Shown here one piece after another: positions 33,813-41,088 of a stretch of DNA of 49,544 nt. The notes below the pieces were generated by a model that saw only the letters and a program-made list of their open reading frames with translations, was not told where the DNA came from and ran no database searches. This stretch comes from a virus. Made by a program: the position numbers and the translations under genes. The stretch lies in IMG/VR virus record IMGVR_UViG_3300009093_000016, positions 1 through 49,544 of that record; one strand, 5' to 3'. Each line of letters opens with the position of its first letter. Within the stretch, counting starts at the first letter, position 1.

Positions 33813-34139
33813 TTAGTTGGCTTCAACCTCTTCAGGCTCGTTCTCAGACTGAGCCGCCAACCACTCTTCGTGTCTCCTGGTGGCTTCCTCGTCAGCCTTC
33901 GCATCGAGCTCGTCTGCTACACCCTTCTTTGCTATTGCTTCACGGATGAGCTTCTCCATCATCTTCTTCTTCTGCTGGTACGCCTTCATCGCGCCCGAAC
34001 CCTGCTGTTTCTTCTGCTGGGTTTTTTGCCGTGTGCGCAGTTTGAGGTATTCGGCTTCAAGCTGACCTGAATTCGCCAGTTTTTCCACCTCCGCCTGGAT
34101 TGCTGCCATGTCAATCTGTGGTGTGTTTGGATCTGCCAT
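33813..34139 (-). CDS. Charged helical protein
   Basis: A 108-aa protein behind AAAAGGAGCAG with its own promoter (P2). It is almost entirely charged helix: LANSGQLEAEYLKLRTRQK, then KKMMEKLIREAI and an acidic end. A coiled coil is probable. No function is recognised. Its being the only gene between P2 and the hairpin region suggests independent, high expression. Confidence 0.6.
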   Translation of the reverse strand: MADPNTPQIDMAAIQAEVEKLANSGQLEAEYLKLRTRQKTQQKKQQGSGAMKAYQQKKKMMEKLIREAIAKKGVADELDAKADEEATRRHEEWLAAQSENEPEEVEAN

Positions 34140-34186
34140 ACTTTACTGCTCCTTTTAAGGGTATATTTAACCCGATTTACAAAACC

Positions 34187-34228
34187 AGTATAAATCATTT
34201 GAAAAAACTTATCAATGGCCAGTGGGAA
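34187..34228 (-). promoter_or_regulatory. Early-type promoter P2 (TTCCCACTGG box)
   Basis: TTCCCACTGG (34228-34219), exactly 26 bases, TATACT (34192-34187). TTGATA is placed 17 bases before the -10, a good sigma70-type pair. The box overlaps the last codons of the 336-aa gene. Confidence 0.8.
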
Positions 34229-35222
34229 GGCCTTTTTTGTCTTCCGGTCCCGGCTGAGCGGGTGCACCTACTAAGTGCTCAGGAAAGAACGGTCTGAGAG
34301 CTTTACGAACCGCATCCCTCTGACATACTCGATCACGCGTGTACCCTAACCGCATAATTGCTTCGACGGCCTCTTCCACCTGTGGCGTACCTTGGGCCGC
34401 GCCGGATTTCATTGTTTCCAACTGAGCTTCAGCGGACTCGGCTCGAATGGCCTGATCTACTTCTTTCTCGGCCAAGCGCGCAGATAATTCTTTCTCTACA
34501 GCCAGTTCTCTACGTAGCTCAGCAGCCTCTTTGTTTCCAATCCACCCGCATTCAAGCAGAGTTTCCATGGCTTTAGTGGCACGTTCATCACATCCGCAAA
34601 ATGGCCAATCGCAATCTTGCGGATAGTTGCCGCCAGCGGTTCCAGCAGCACGCGCTTTGCAAGTCGTGGGCTGCGTTCCTGCCAAGGAGGGAGCGGCCAG
34701 ATATTCTTTTGCGGCGAATGTTATTTGATCTTCCGTCAGCGGAAACTCACCATGGAGCACGCCAGCCTTGACCAGAACTTCTCCCAATAACTGACCTAGC
34801 TGTGGCGCGGAGGCCGTCTCCGTTGTTTGGGTGGGCCGCTCGTGTAATGGTCTACCGGCTTTGTCGCAGTGCATTCTTTCTGAGCACACTTCAGGCGATA
34901 CACAGTTTTCGCATGTGAATTGCGGCTCAACCTTGGGCGCGGATGGCTCAGAGGGCCGCGCTGCTCCGTGAATCTTCTCGCGCATTTCAGTCATGTTGAT
35001 AGCTGTACCGCTTGCGGTGTGATAAAGCATTTCCGGGGCTGGTGGTAAGCCAATGACAGTTCGCGGCTGCTCCCCTGTGGATGCTACTCTGGAGATGGGC
35101 TCGGGAGTATGTGAAGATGCGTTATAATTCACATGCTTCCACTTTCCACCTATGCGTTCCAGTTTCTGGTTACAGTACCTACATCTGCTGCTATTCTCCG
35201 CGGGCTGCTCGGGTTCAGTCAT
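34212..35222 (-). CDS. Hypothetical protein with cysteine clusters
   Basis: A 336-aa protein, ATG 35222 behind AGGAG, 8-base overlap with the upstream stop. CRYC (near 14-17), CENC-x5-C-x4-HC (near 103-119), and a CDWPFCGCDE segment (near 205-214) suggest zinc binding. A helical charged region follows (REL AVEKELSARLAEKEVD type). Codons look more GC-rich than those of adjacent genes, which may indicate separate acquisition. The function is unknown. Confidence 0.55.
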   Translation of the reverse strand: MTEPEQPAENSSRCRYCNQKLERIGGKWKHVNYNASSHTPEPISRVASTGEQPRTVIGLPPAPEMLYHTASGTAINMTEMREKIHGAARPSEPSAPKVEPQFTCENCVSPEVCSERMHCDKAGRPLHERPTQTTETASAPQLGQLLGEVLVKAGVLHGEFPLTEDQITFAAKEYLAAPSLAGTQPTTCKARAAGTAGGNYPQDCDWPFCGCDERATKAMETLLECGWIGNKEAAELRRELAVEKELSARLAEKEVDQAIRAESAEAQLETMKSGAAQGTPQVEEAVEAIMRLGYTRDRVCQRDAVRKALRPFFPEHLVGAPAQPGPEDKKGLPTGH

Positions 35223-35619
35223 GATGTTCTCCTAAATTCACAACTTCTGTCTGAGGTTCTTGCTCTAACTCAGTTAGGTTATGTAATAACCGAGTTTTGG
35301 TTAAATTCAACATCTCTATCGCCTTTTCAGTGATTATTTCAATCTGCATTGCTGGGAGGTGGGACATCCGCTCTGTTGCATCTTGTAACGCTCCCATAAT
35401 ACCGTTTGAGGGTTCAACTCTTGCAACATGGGTTAATTTCATTCCTCCAAAAGGTACTACAGCTTGGATAGGAGCGGCAGAGAGTTTGTAAATATGTACA
35501 TCCCAATACTCAAACATGCATTTCTGGGTGAGAGCGTAGAGGGAGTCGGATTTTACCAAATGGAGAGTGGGAGTATTCCTACTCTCCTGGATTAGGACTA
35601 GATAAGTTTCCTCCGCCAT
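35215..35619 (-). CDS. Hypothetical protein
   Basis: A 134-aa protein, ATG 35619 with GGAGG 6 bases upstream. An N-terminal beta-rich half (TYLVLIQESRNTPTLHLV, DVHIYKLSAAPIQAVV) is followed by helices. No family is recognised. Confidence 0.55.
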   Translation of the reverse strand: MAEETYLVLIQESRNTPTLHLVKSDSLYALTQKCMFEYWDVHIYKLSAAPIQAVVPFGGMKLTHVARVEPSNGIMGALQDATERMSHLPAMQIEIITEKAIEMLNLTKTRLLHNLTELEQEPQTEVVNLGEHHD

Positions 35620-35938
35620 TCTGTACCTCCATCTGTTGGATTTTAAACCAAACGTCTTCACGGAAGACTTGGATCCCGTGAGGGATTTTCTTCTCTCCGA
35701 TGATTGTTGGGTGGTAACCGAGAGCTTTTAACTTCTGGCAGAAGACCACGACTTTTGCTAGGTTCGTCTGTGTGGATTCTCGGATGTATTCGGATAAACT
35801 TTGTTGGAGGAGGTCAGCTAGCTCGGTGACAAGACTCTTTAACCCCCTCAACTCCTTCGGCTCTGCCCAAGGTGGGTTGAAGTTCTGCTGCAACTTCTTC
35901 TCCAACGCGCGGATGTGGTGTTCGTCGTGGCTAGCCAT
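35579..35938 (-). CDS. Hypothetical helical protein
   Basis: A 119-aa protein. It starts with HHIRALEKKLQQNFNPP and is mostly helical, with a C-terminal Gly/Asn-rich end. The ATG overlaps the previous stop by 8 bases (ATGGCTAG). The function is unknown. Confidence 0.55.
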   Translation of the reverse strand: MASHDEHHIRALEKKLQQNFNPPWAEPKELRGLKSLVTELADLLQQSLSEYIRESTQTNLAKVVVFCQKLKALGYHPTIIGEKKIPHGIQVFREDVWFKIQQMEVQNGGGNLSSPNPGE

Positions 35939-36248
35939 TTATCTCACGCTCCGCTTGTTTTTTGATTGCTTCCAGTTCGTCGGGAGTGAGAAGTTTCTTC
36001 GCCGTCTCCATGAAGAGTTTCTGTTCTGCCTGACGTTTTTGGTGGTAGGATTTACGGTTTGACAGTGAAGTGTGAAGCCAGTCGAGGGCTTCAACGCATT
36101 CTTGTAACAACTCATTACGCTGAAGAGTGGATAGATTGCATGTGTGAGGCATACTCCCACTGTGATCTTTCTCCAACGTTAAAGCCTCCATCAACTCTTC
36201 CAACCGCTCTACCTTCGGACAAGCAGGACCGCCGTTACGTGTCGCCAT
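35931..36248 (-). CDS. Hypothetical helical protein, first gene of the P3 unit
   Basis: A 105-aa protein behind TAGGAGATCAAA. It is mostly helical (ERLEELMEALTLEKDH, LQECVEALDWLHTSLS, LTPDELEAIKKQAE). No family is recognised. Promoter P3 and a leader hairpin stand upstream. Confidence 0.6.
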   Translation of the reverse strand: MATRNGGPACPKVERLEELMEALTLEKDHSGSMPHTCNLSTLQRNELLQECVEALDWLHTSLSNRKSYHQKRQAEQKLFMETAKKLLTPDELEAIKKQAEREING

Positions 36249-36288
36249 TTTGATCTCCTATTTATGATTTACCTTCTACTCAGCCCGC

Positions 36289-36311
36289 GGAGAGTTGAAA
36301 ACCAACTCTCC
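36289..36311 (-). promoter_or_regulatory. Leader hairpin of the P3 transcript
   Basis: A 9-bp perfect stem (GGAGAGTTG with CAACTCTCC) around a GTTTT loop, close to the expected 5' end of the P3 RNA. No T-run follows, so it is more likely a stabilising 5' hairpin than a terminator. Confidence 0.55.
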
Positions 36312-36319
36312 ATTGTTTA

Positions 36320-36361
36320 ACTATAACACATCTTGAATTTAAAAGCTCTATCCAGTGGGAA
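36320..36361 (-). promoter_or_regulatory. Early-type promoter P3 (TTCCCACTGG box)
   Basis: TTCCCACTGG (36361-36352), 26 bases, TATAGT (36325-36320) with TGT just before it (extended -10). The -35 position is poor (GAGCTT), so this promoter would need the upstream box most. Confidence 0.7.
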
Positions 36362-36367
36362 GGAGGT

Positions 36368-36577
36368 TTATTGAGTACTTCCTAAATATTCAGCCAAACC
36401 TTCATTACACACCCAATGCCCGCATTTAGTCAAGCAAGGCACCCTTTCGGGCACGAATCGAATGCATTGTTCGCAGCATCCAGGGTGCTGTTCTCCACAT
36501 GCTATACACCTATGTTCACTAGCAAGCTGAATTAAAGGTGCCTTTGGATTACTAATCGTGCTTGGTGGTTTACTCAC
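36368..36577 (-). CDS. Small cysteine-rich (RING/zinc-like) protein
   Basis: A 69-aa protein with GTG start 36577, AAGGAGG 5 bases upstream. CIAC, HPGCCEQC, then VPCLTKCGHWVC give seven or more Cys/His in zinc-finger-like spacing. The function is unknown. Confidence 0.6.
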   Translation of the reverse strand: MSKPPSTISNPKAPLIQLASEHRCIACGEQHPGCCEQCIRFVPERVPCLTKCGHWVCNEGLAEYLGSTQ

Positions 36578-36897
36578 ACAAACCTCCTTTGGATGGGAGG
36601 AAGAGACTTCTGTTCTTCCTCAGGTTGAGTGTTCTGAGTGTTCTTATTCGCGGAGTCTTTATACCCCACTATCTCTCCATCCACATCCCTTTCATACTCG
36701 ATAGGGATACTGATTGGGCTGATTGGCTTCGCGGAGTTCCTCCGGGTGAAGGCGGAGCAGTAGAAGGTGTCCAACTCAGAATGTTTTATTACAGGGCGTA
36801 ATCCATCTACTACAGGTATCCCTTCACATCTCATTCCTGTGTTGGGTATATTTTTCCCCAAAAGATGCACACAATCCCTACAGCACTTCACCGTCAT
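36574..36897 (-). CDS. Small protein with N-terminal Cys cluster
   Basis: A 107-aa protein, ATG 36897 behind AAAGGAG. VKCCRDCVHLL near the start, then MRCEG and FYCSAF supply more Cys. The C-terminal half is polar (NKNTQNTQPEEEQ). It is the kind of small Cys-containing early protein common in phages. It overlaps the next gene by 4 bases. Confidence 0.55.
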   Translation of the reverse strand: MTVKCCRDCVHLLGKNIPNTGMRCEGIPVVDGLRPVIKHSELDTFYCSAFTRRNSAKPISPISIPIEYERDVDGEIVGYKDSANKNTQNTQPEEEQKSLPPIQRRFV

Positions 36898-37048
36898 GGT
36901 TGTTCTCCTTTCGTGAGAAGACTTTGACGTTGGTGTTAATCCACTCGTTGATAAACTCGGTGAATGCATCCACCCGGTTGGTGGGTTGGATATTAGTTGT
37001 TACCTCCTTTGGGCTTGGAGGCGTTCCGCCTGGGTTAAGGTTCATCAT
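36878..37048 (-). CDS. Small hypothetical protein
   Basis: A 56-aa protein, start at the first of two ATGs (37048) behind GAGGAG. It has a Pro/Gly-rich N-terminus and a helical centre (VDAFTEFINEWINTNV). No family is recognised. Confidence 0.5.
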   Translation of the reverse strand: MMNLNPGGTPPSPKEVTTNIQPTNRVDAFTEFINEWINTNVKVFSRKENNHDGEVL

Positions 37049-37151
37049 AAACTCTCCTCGCATTTCGTTCCAACGCACGCTGGCGTTGTTGATTGTGTTC
37101 GTTTGAATATTCTTCCTGTTGCTCGTCTCGATCGTCTTGCTCGTTACTCAT
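37035..37151 (-). CDS. Tiny charged protein
   Basis: A 38-aa protein behind GGAGG with 5 bases spacing. It is extremely rich in Glu, Gln, Asp, Asn and Arg (NEQDDRDEQQEEYSNEH). The start overlaps the previous stop by 8 bases. Function unknown. Confidence 0.5.
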   Translation of the reverse strand: MSNEQDDRDEQQEEYSNEHNQQRQRALERNARRVYDEP

Positions 37152-37323
37152 ACATCCCTCCATGTCTCTCATCCGCATAAAACATCATCACGATGAGGTA
37201 GCCTTTCGGTGTCATCACGACAAACGGATCGTCGGCAAAATGGTTGTTATATAGGTAGGTTGTGCCATACTCAGCAAGCACAGCGTGTTGGAGTTCGTGT
37301 AATGTTACTTCTTGCGTGTTCAT
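37144..37323 (-). CDS. Small hypothetical protein
   Basis: A 59-aa protein with ATG overlapping the preceding TGA. VTLHELQHAVLAEYG followed by a beta-rich segment (DPFVVMTPKGYLIVMMFY). HELQH resembles a metallopeptidase HExxH pattern only weakly (H-E-L-Q-H does fit), but the protein is too short for a peptidase. Confidence 0.5.
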   Translation of the reverse strand: MNTQEVTLHELQHAVLAEYGTTYLYNNHFADDPFVVMTPKGYLIVMMFYADERHGGMYE

Positions 37324-38015
37324 CTAAGTTGAGCCTTAACTGCATCCAACGCTTGAAGAAGTGTTTTATCTTTCTGGATCTTTTTCTCTACTCTCACCGC
37401 TTCTGCTTGCAAGCTTGCCAACCTCTCTTCCGCGTGTTTGTGTCGCATATAAATCCTCTGCCGAGCTTGTTGTCTTGCAAACCTCCGAATGGATTTATCC
37501 TCAATCGTGGTAGATAACGCAACCGCTAGCCATTCATCCACGCTCATTGTGGTGCTTTGTTCACGTTGAATGGCTTCCCATTGTTTGTACACCCAAGGAT
37601 CCATCTTGGTTGGTATTCCGTAAGCGGACTCAACGAGAGGTAATATCTCTTCTTGTTGCTTTGTGCGGAGGTAAAGGGATTTAGGGTAAGCAAACTGCGC
37701 TTTATACCCTTTGGTGAATTCTACAATTCTCCCCCAAAGATAAACCTCTCCATAAACCAAAGCTGGGAATTGTTTTTGAACTTCTTCCTTCGTCTGGAGC
37801 GCGTAGATTCCACAAGTGCACTCGATGGAGGGTATTTCTTTACCTTCTGGATGTTCTTCCCTAATACACCTCGCTTCCATCCTTTCTCTCGGTAACCACA
37901 AATCATGGTTGTTAAGGTTGACAAGATGGTAAGGCCAGAGAACGTTCCATGCTCTCCAGGCAATAATTGGTTCCACCCCATCAGGGATGATATTGTCGTC
38001 TAGGTTGTTAAGCAT
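37320..38015 (-). CDS. Conserved phage protein with WRAW and CTCGIYA motifs
   Basis: A 231-aa protein, ATG 38015, 8-base overlap with the upstream stop. It has IIAWRAWNV, ARCIREEHPEGKEIPSIECTCGIYA, VYGEVYLWGRIVEFTKGYKAQFAYP. This pattern (G/A-WRAW, C-H-C-C, LWG, YRAxxAYP) is common in phage and actinobacterial genes of unknown function. The C-terminal 100 residues are charged coiled coil. Cys and His may bind a metal. Confidence 0.65.
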   Translation of the reverse strand: MLNNLDDNIIPDGVEPIIAWRAWNVLWPYHLVNLNNHDLWLPRERMEARCIREEHPEGKEIPSIECTCGIYALQTKEEVQKQFPALVYGEVYLWGRIVEFTKGYKAQFAYPKSLYLRTKQQEEILPLVESAYGIPTKMDPWVYKQWEAIQREQSTTMSVDEWLAVALSTTIEDKSIRRFARQQARQRIYMRHKHAEERLASLQAEAVRVEKKIQKDKTLLQALDAVKAQLR

Positions 38016-38142
38016 GTGTTGGTACCTCTTGGGGCTCTTCCTGTGGTACATATTGAGGGTTAGGCTCCTCAATACGATCAGGAACAGGTTCTTTCAAAGG
38101 TTCGATAACTATCTCCCTTTGTGGTTCTCCTACATTAGCCAT
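38008..38142 (-). CDS. Small Pro/Glu-rich protein
   Basis: A 44-aa protein rich in Pro and Glu (EPLKEPVPDRIEEPNPQ). The ATG overlaps the previous stop by 8 bases, and its own stop overlaps the next start by 8 bases. Likely disordered. Function unknown. Confidence 0.5.
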   Translation of the reverse strand: MANVGEPQREIVIEPLKEPVPDRIEEPNPQYVPQEEPQEVPTHA

Positions 38143-38506
38143 TTACTTCCTCCTTTAAGTCAACTCCGAATTCTTTTAGTTTAGCTCCAATTCTCTTCAT
38201 CATATCTGTTCTCATTGGGCTATCGGGCATGTTCTTCGCCAACTCATAAGCCTTCTGAGCTGCCGCTACCTCAGCACTTGCTGCTGGAGGTAGGGTTGAA
38301 GTTTGTTTGCCATTGTTAGGGATGATGATAGGGGAGGTTTTCTTCTCTTCTGGTATCTCCCTCCCTCCGTTAATAATTCTTATTTCTACCCCAGTGAGCT
38401 GTTCCTCCCAATACTTGAATTCCTCTGTACCCTCCGTCTCCTTCATCATACGTTTATACTTCCGCCAGTGGGAGCAGTAGGATGTGTAGGTGTTGTCTGC
38501 GAGCAT
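38135..38506 (-). CDS. Hypothetical protein, first gene of the P4 unit
   Basis: A 123-aa protein, ATG 38506 behind GGAGG. The N-terminal region (YCSHWRKYKRMMKETEG) is basic and helical; the middle is Pro/Ala-rich; the C-terminus is helical (TDMMKRIGAKLKEFGV). No family is recognised. Confidence 0.55.
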   Translation of the reverse strand: MLADNTYTSYCSHWRKYKRMMKETEGTEEFKYWEEQLTGVEIRIINGGREIPEEKKTSPIIIPNNGKQTSTLPPAASAEVAAAQKAYELAKNMPDSPMRTDMMKRIGAKLKEFGVDLKEEVNG

Positions 38507-38527
38507 TGTTGCCTCCATTCTTTAACA

Positions 38528-38569
38528 ATTGTAACATTTTTCTTACTTTTTTGCAAGCTCCAGTGGGAA
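38528..38569 (-). promoter_or_regulatory. Early-type promoter P4 (TTCCCACTGG box)
   Basis: TTCCCACTGG (38569-38560), 26 bases, TACAAT (38533-38528), with TTGCAA 17 bases before the -10 and TGT directly preceding it. A second box copy lies 33 bp upstream at 38593-38602. Confidence 0.8.
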
Positions 38570-38592
38570 GGTCTCTCTCAACTTCCCTTTGG

Positions 38593-38831
38593 CCAGTGGG
38601 AATGCTTACAGATGACGACGTAAAGTATAGCTTATGTTAATGTTATTTTTGTTGCGTTGTCTTTTTTACTTTGTTGCTTTCTTGTTTCTTCTTTGTTATA
38701 GGGGGGGTATAGGGTTGTTTGTTTTGTTTTTTTTATTCTTTAATAATAACAACATCCTTACTCCCTTTGCAACAAAAACAAAAGTAACAATATCTATTTT
38801 TTACGTAGGCAAACATCGGCATTCCCACTGG
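38593..38831. other. Long inverted repeat around a T-rich core, candidate replication origin
   Basis: A gene-free stretch (the whole gap is 38507-38888). The outer 13 bases are a perfect inverted repeat (CCAGTGGGAATGC at 38593-38605, GCATTCCCACTGG at 38819-38831). The inverted similarity extends to 63-base arms (38593-38655 and 38769-38831), with 30 of 38 inner positions matching and both arms ending in TTTTTGTTGC when read inward. The core is strongly T/G-rich on the plus strand, with a run of seven G. Symmetric protein boxes around an easily melted, strand-biased core fit an origin. Confidence 0.5.
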
Positions 38832-38888
38832 AGGAAGGAAGAGCGGTGGGTTGCTCCTCCCTCCGTGGGTTGGTTAGTAGTTGTTAAT

Positions 38889-39134
38889 CTACTCCACCAT
38901 ACTCCCAATCTCGGAAATCTCTACGAGAAGTTCCTTTGGTGGTTTGGTTGTGGGGAGGCAGTAGGTTGATGGTGTTGCTACTACAGTTTGTGAGTTAGAT
39001 ACTCCACCGAACTTCGGTATCTGGATGATAGATGAACGGGCCTGCCCGGGGAATTTGAGTGAGTAGATATGGTGCTTCTCCGTCTGTCGCACCCAGGTGA
39101 GTTTTAACCTCGCGTGGAATTGTTGGTTAGGCAT
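38889..39134 (-). CDS. Hypothetical protein
   Basis: An 81-aa protein, ATG 39134 behind AAGGAGGAG, 8-base overlap with the upstream stop. It is beta-rich (HARLKLTWVRQTEKHHIYSL), with a hydrophilic C-terminus. No family is recognised. Confidence 0.55.
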   Translation of the reverse strand: MPNQQFHARLKLTWVRQTEKHHIYSLKFPGQARSSIIQIPKFGGVSNSQTVVATPSTYCLPTTKPPKELLVEISEIGSMVE

Positions 39135-39417
39135 TCTTCTCCTCCTTCGGTTGATACTTCTCACACTCAGGGTCGAACCAAAACGCAGAAGCCCATCCTG
39201 TACCCCCTTTTAACCACAACTGGTCTGGATGGGTGAAAGAATGGATACATCCAGTATTCTCACATTTCTCTTCATACGCATGGAGGTCTGAATCCCTTGC
39301 AATCCGAGTAACGGTGAAGGTAGTCCCAACTTGTCTTAATGACTGCCAAAACTCCAAACAATGTTTCTGCACCTCCACAACATCCCCAGGTTTAAAATGG
39401 GTAAAGTTTCGTTTCAT
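39127..39417 (-). CDS. Hypothetical protein, SH3/beta-barrel-like start
   Basis: A 96-aa protein, ATG 39417 behind AAGGGAG. FKPGDVVEVQKHCLEFW then TTFTVTRIARDSD reads like a small beta-barrel that starts with a KPGD-type turn. It has several Cys/His residues (CENTGCIHSF). Function unknown. Confidence 0.55.
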   Translation of the reverse strand: MKRNFTHFKPGDVVEVQKHCLEFWQSLRQVGTTFTVTRIARDSDLHAYEEKCENTGCIHSFTHPDQLWLKGGTGWASAFWFDPECEKYQPKEEKNA

Positions 39418-39803
39418 TGTCCCTCTCCCTTCGGTTTGTAAACCTCTGCAACAGCGGCCTTCAGTTGTTCCTCCGTGGCATTGGCCCAAGAGGTTGTAGG
39501 AAACAGACGTTTAAACGCCTCCTTCACCGGTTTTTCAGCATCCCTCTGCGCCTGTGACCTTTCCCGGTGGATTTTACGTGAGTATTCCATCTGATATAGC
39601 GCGCGGTTGACTAGAGCAACTACCTGTTCAGGTGTGAACACCTGTAGTACAGCTTTTGTCCCGTCTTCAGGGAAAGAATATAACCCAGCTGTTTGACCAA
39701 GTTCGGTGAATGCTGGATCTCCATCTTCACTCCTCGGTATCTCCCCCTCCACCTTCTTCAGGTCGATGACGACGCGCCGAGTTACATCCTGTTGTCGGCT
39801 CAT
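39414..39803 (-). CDS. Hypothetical protein
   Basis: A 129-aa protein, ATG 39803 behind GGAGGG, overlapping neighbours by 4 bases on both sides. Beta-type N-terminus (RRVVIDLKKVEGEIP) followed by helices (TPEQVVALVNRALYQ, RDAEKPVKEAFKRLF). No family is recognised. Confidence 0.55.
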   Translation of the reverse strand: MSRQQDVTRRVVIDLKKVEGEIPRSEDGDPAFTELGQTAGLYSFPEDGTKAVLQVFTPEQVVALVNRALYQMEYSRKIHRERSQAQRDAEKPVKEAFKRLFPTTSWANATEEQLKAAVAEVYKPKGEGQ

Positions 39804-40057
39804 TTCGTTACCCTCCTATCCAACGCTTGGATCTCCATCGCGTGGTTGAGGTCCTTGAACGCCTTGTCGATCGTGATGTTGAGTTTTAACGGATTGCGAT
39901 GATCCTCGCAAATCCTATCAGGTTTGTTAGATGAACGGTCTTTGGTGTATTCCCTCATCCGTTTGTAGAGGAGTTTTGCAGTCTCGATTGTGGTAGCATT
40001 GGGATGCCGTCTAGCCTCCCCACACTGATTGACATACTTACACACATAACACTTCAT
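39800..40057 (-). CDS. Small protein with N-terminal Cys motif
   Basis: An 85-aa basic protein starting MKCYVCKYVNQCGE, three Cys in zinc-like spacing, then helices. ATG 40057 is chosen; GGAGG lies 10 bases upstream. Unknown function. Confidence 0.5.
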   Translation of the reverse strand: MKCYVCKYVNQCGEARRHPNATTIETAKLLYKRMREYTKDRSSNKPDRICEDHRNPLKLNITIDKAFKDLNHAMEIQALDRRVTK

Positions 40058-40098
40058 CGTGGTTTTACCTCCCACTTCGTTGTTGGGTAGATGTAGGT

Positions 40099-40230
40099 CT
40101 ACCAGCCAAACATCCTCTCACCAACGACCTCAGCAGTCATCAGTTCTAGGGCTTCAGAGATAACATCTTCTAGAAGCCATGGATCACCATCTCGTAAACA
40201 CTCGTTAATAAGCGGAAAGTGTCTATCCAT
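40099..40230 (-). CDS. Small acidic protein
   Basis: A 43-aa acidic helical protein (LEDVISEALELMTAEVV). The ATG overlaps the previous TAA by one base (TAATG). Nothing is recognised. Confidence 0.5.
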   Translation of the reverse strand: MDRHFPLINECLRDGDPWLLEDVISEALELMTAEVVGERMFGW

Positions 40231-40529
40231 TACTTCGTCACCATCCCTTCCGCCAGCTTGTTGAGGAGTTCAACTCGTCCGGACGCCTTAATCCTCTCCC
40301 GTATCGCCTTCTGCACGGCAGCCTTCTCTTGGTTGCGCAACTTCCTCGCCGCGATCACTTCGGGCCTCAGGTTGTATGCCTTCCGGTAGGCAATCTTGCC
40401 CAGGTAGGATTGGACGTCTTTTTCTGGCAACCCCAGTTCTGCCGCCAGGTCTCGGATTGCTCGGACGGGAGCGGCAGCCTCGGTTACGATGTTGTGAGCA
40501 AGCTCGTTCGCATTCTTATCATTCGTCAT
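40230..40529 (-). CDS. Hypothetical helical protein, possible HTH
   Basis: A 99-aa protein. VRAIRDLAAELGLPEKDVQSYLGKIAYRKAY could be a helix-turn-helix. The rest is basic helix (KLRNQEKAAVQKAIRERIK). Promoter and hairpin sequences precede it. It may be an early DNA-binding protein; that is inference from the HTH-like stretch. Confidence 0.5.
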   Translation of the reverse strand: MTNDKNANELAHNIVTEAAAPVRAIRDLAAELGLPEKDVQSYLGKIAYRKAYNLRPEVIAARKLRNQEKAAVQKAIRERIKASGRVELLNKLAEGMVTK

Positions 40530-40577
40530 TGTGTGTTTCCCTTCTCACTCGTTACGTGAGTGAATCGTATTGTTAAG

Positions 40578-40607
40578 ATTATAAATCAAACACCGTGGGG
40601 ATTGCAA
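40578..40607 (-). promoter_or_regulatory. Sigma70-type promoter without the conserved box
   Basis: TTGCAA (40607-40602), 18 bases, TATAAT (40583-40578), both near consensus. There is no TTCCCACTGG at the 26-base position. A hairpin (TCACTC with GAGTGA) follows in the leader. It is likely an immediate-early promoter using the unmodified host polymerase. Confidence 0.65.
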
Positions 40608-40635
40608 CAGAATTTTTCTAAAATCTTTCTTAGAA

Positions 40636-40821
40636 TCACCACTCCCAGTAGAGGTTGCCGACAAGTCGTTGGTAGCCTTTTAGCGAGAGATTGTAAACCT
40701 CCAGCTTTGAATTCCACGTCAGCGCGCGGAAGAACGTCCAATCATCGTCTCCAGTATGGATATACAACGACCAGTAGCCTTCCTCTCGGGCGGTGTGAAT
40801 GCACAATCCAAATATCTTCAT
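40636..40821 (-). CDS. Small hypothetical protein of the P5 unit
   Basis: A 61-aa protein rich in Trp/Tyr and beta-type segments (YWSLYIHTGDDDWTFFRALTW). ATG 40821; AAGGAG is 11 bases upstream. Unknown function. Confidence 0.5.
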   Translation of the reverse strand: MKIFGLCIHTAREEGYWSLYIHTGDDDWTFFRALTWNSKLEVYNLSLKGYQRLVGNLYWEW

Positions 40822-40845
40822 CGCAGTCTAATCTCCTTTGTGTTA

Positions 40846-40887
40846 AGTTTACTACTATCTTCAAACCAAATCACTCTCCAGTGGGAA
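40846..40887 (-). promoter_or_regulatory. Early-type promoter P5 (TTCCCACTGG box)
   Basis: TTCCCACTGG (40887-40878), 26 bases, TAAACT (40851-40846), with GTGATT 17 bases before the -10. Confidence 0.7.
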
Positions 40888-41047
40888 GTCGGAAGTGCCG
40901 CAGCCGTCACCGCTCTCGTCGGTCTAAGTCACGCGGTCGGATACCCGAACCGAGACTTCGCCCTCCCGGGCGATTTTAGGTTTCCCTAGGGCGTATCGAG
41001 GTAGTCTGCCCTTATGGCTTGCTATTCAATTGTTCGTAGTGCTGTAC
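40888..41047 (-). ncRNA. Gene-free GC-rich region, possible structured RNA
   Basis: No gene is credible here. The leftward strand contains CGCCC-GGGA-GGGCG, a GC stem with a GNRA-type loop, and next to it TCGG/CCGA and CGGT/ACCG stems. The base composition differs from the AT-richer surroundings. It lies between the 54-aa gene and P5 and could be a structured 3' end or small RNA. Confidence 0.35.
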
Positions 41048-41074
41048 TTACGGTGGTGCCCTGATGTGTAGCAT
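41048..41074 (-). CDS. Eight-residue leader-like peptide
   Basis: GGAAGGAG with 7 bases spacing, an ATG at 41074, seven further sense codons (MLHIRAPP) and a stop. The good ribosome site in front of such a short frame, ahead of a structured region, suggests a leader peptide or remnant. Confidence 0.25.
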   Translation of the reverse strand: MLHIRAPP

Positions 41075-41088
41075 TATGTTACTCCTTC

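Noticed and set aside
37144-37323. Metallopeptidase from HELQH
   Set aside because: The protein has only 59 residues and no further ligand or fold signal.
38465-38474. Extra CCAGTGGGAG box copy
   Set aside because: It lies inside the 123-aa gene and has no -10 hexamer 26 bases downstream.
40980-41060. tRNA-length segment with AGGGC/GCCCT ends
   Set aside because: Only 5 bp pair at the ends, and no D-arm, anticodon arm or TTC loop fits.
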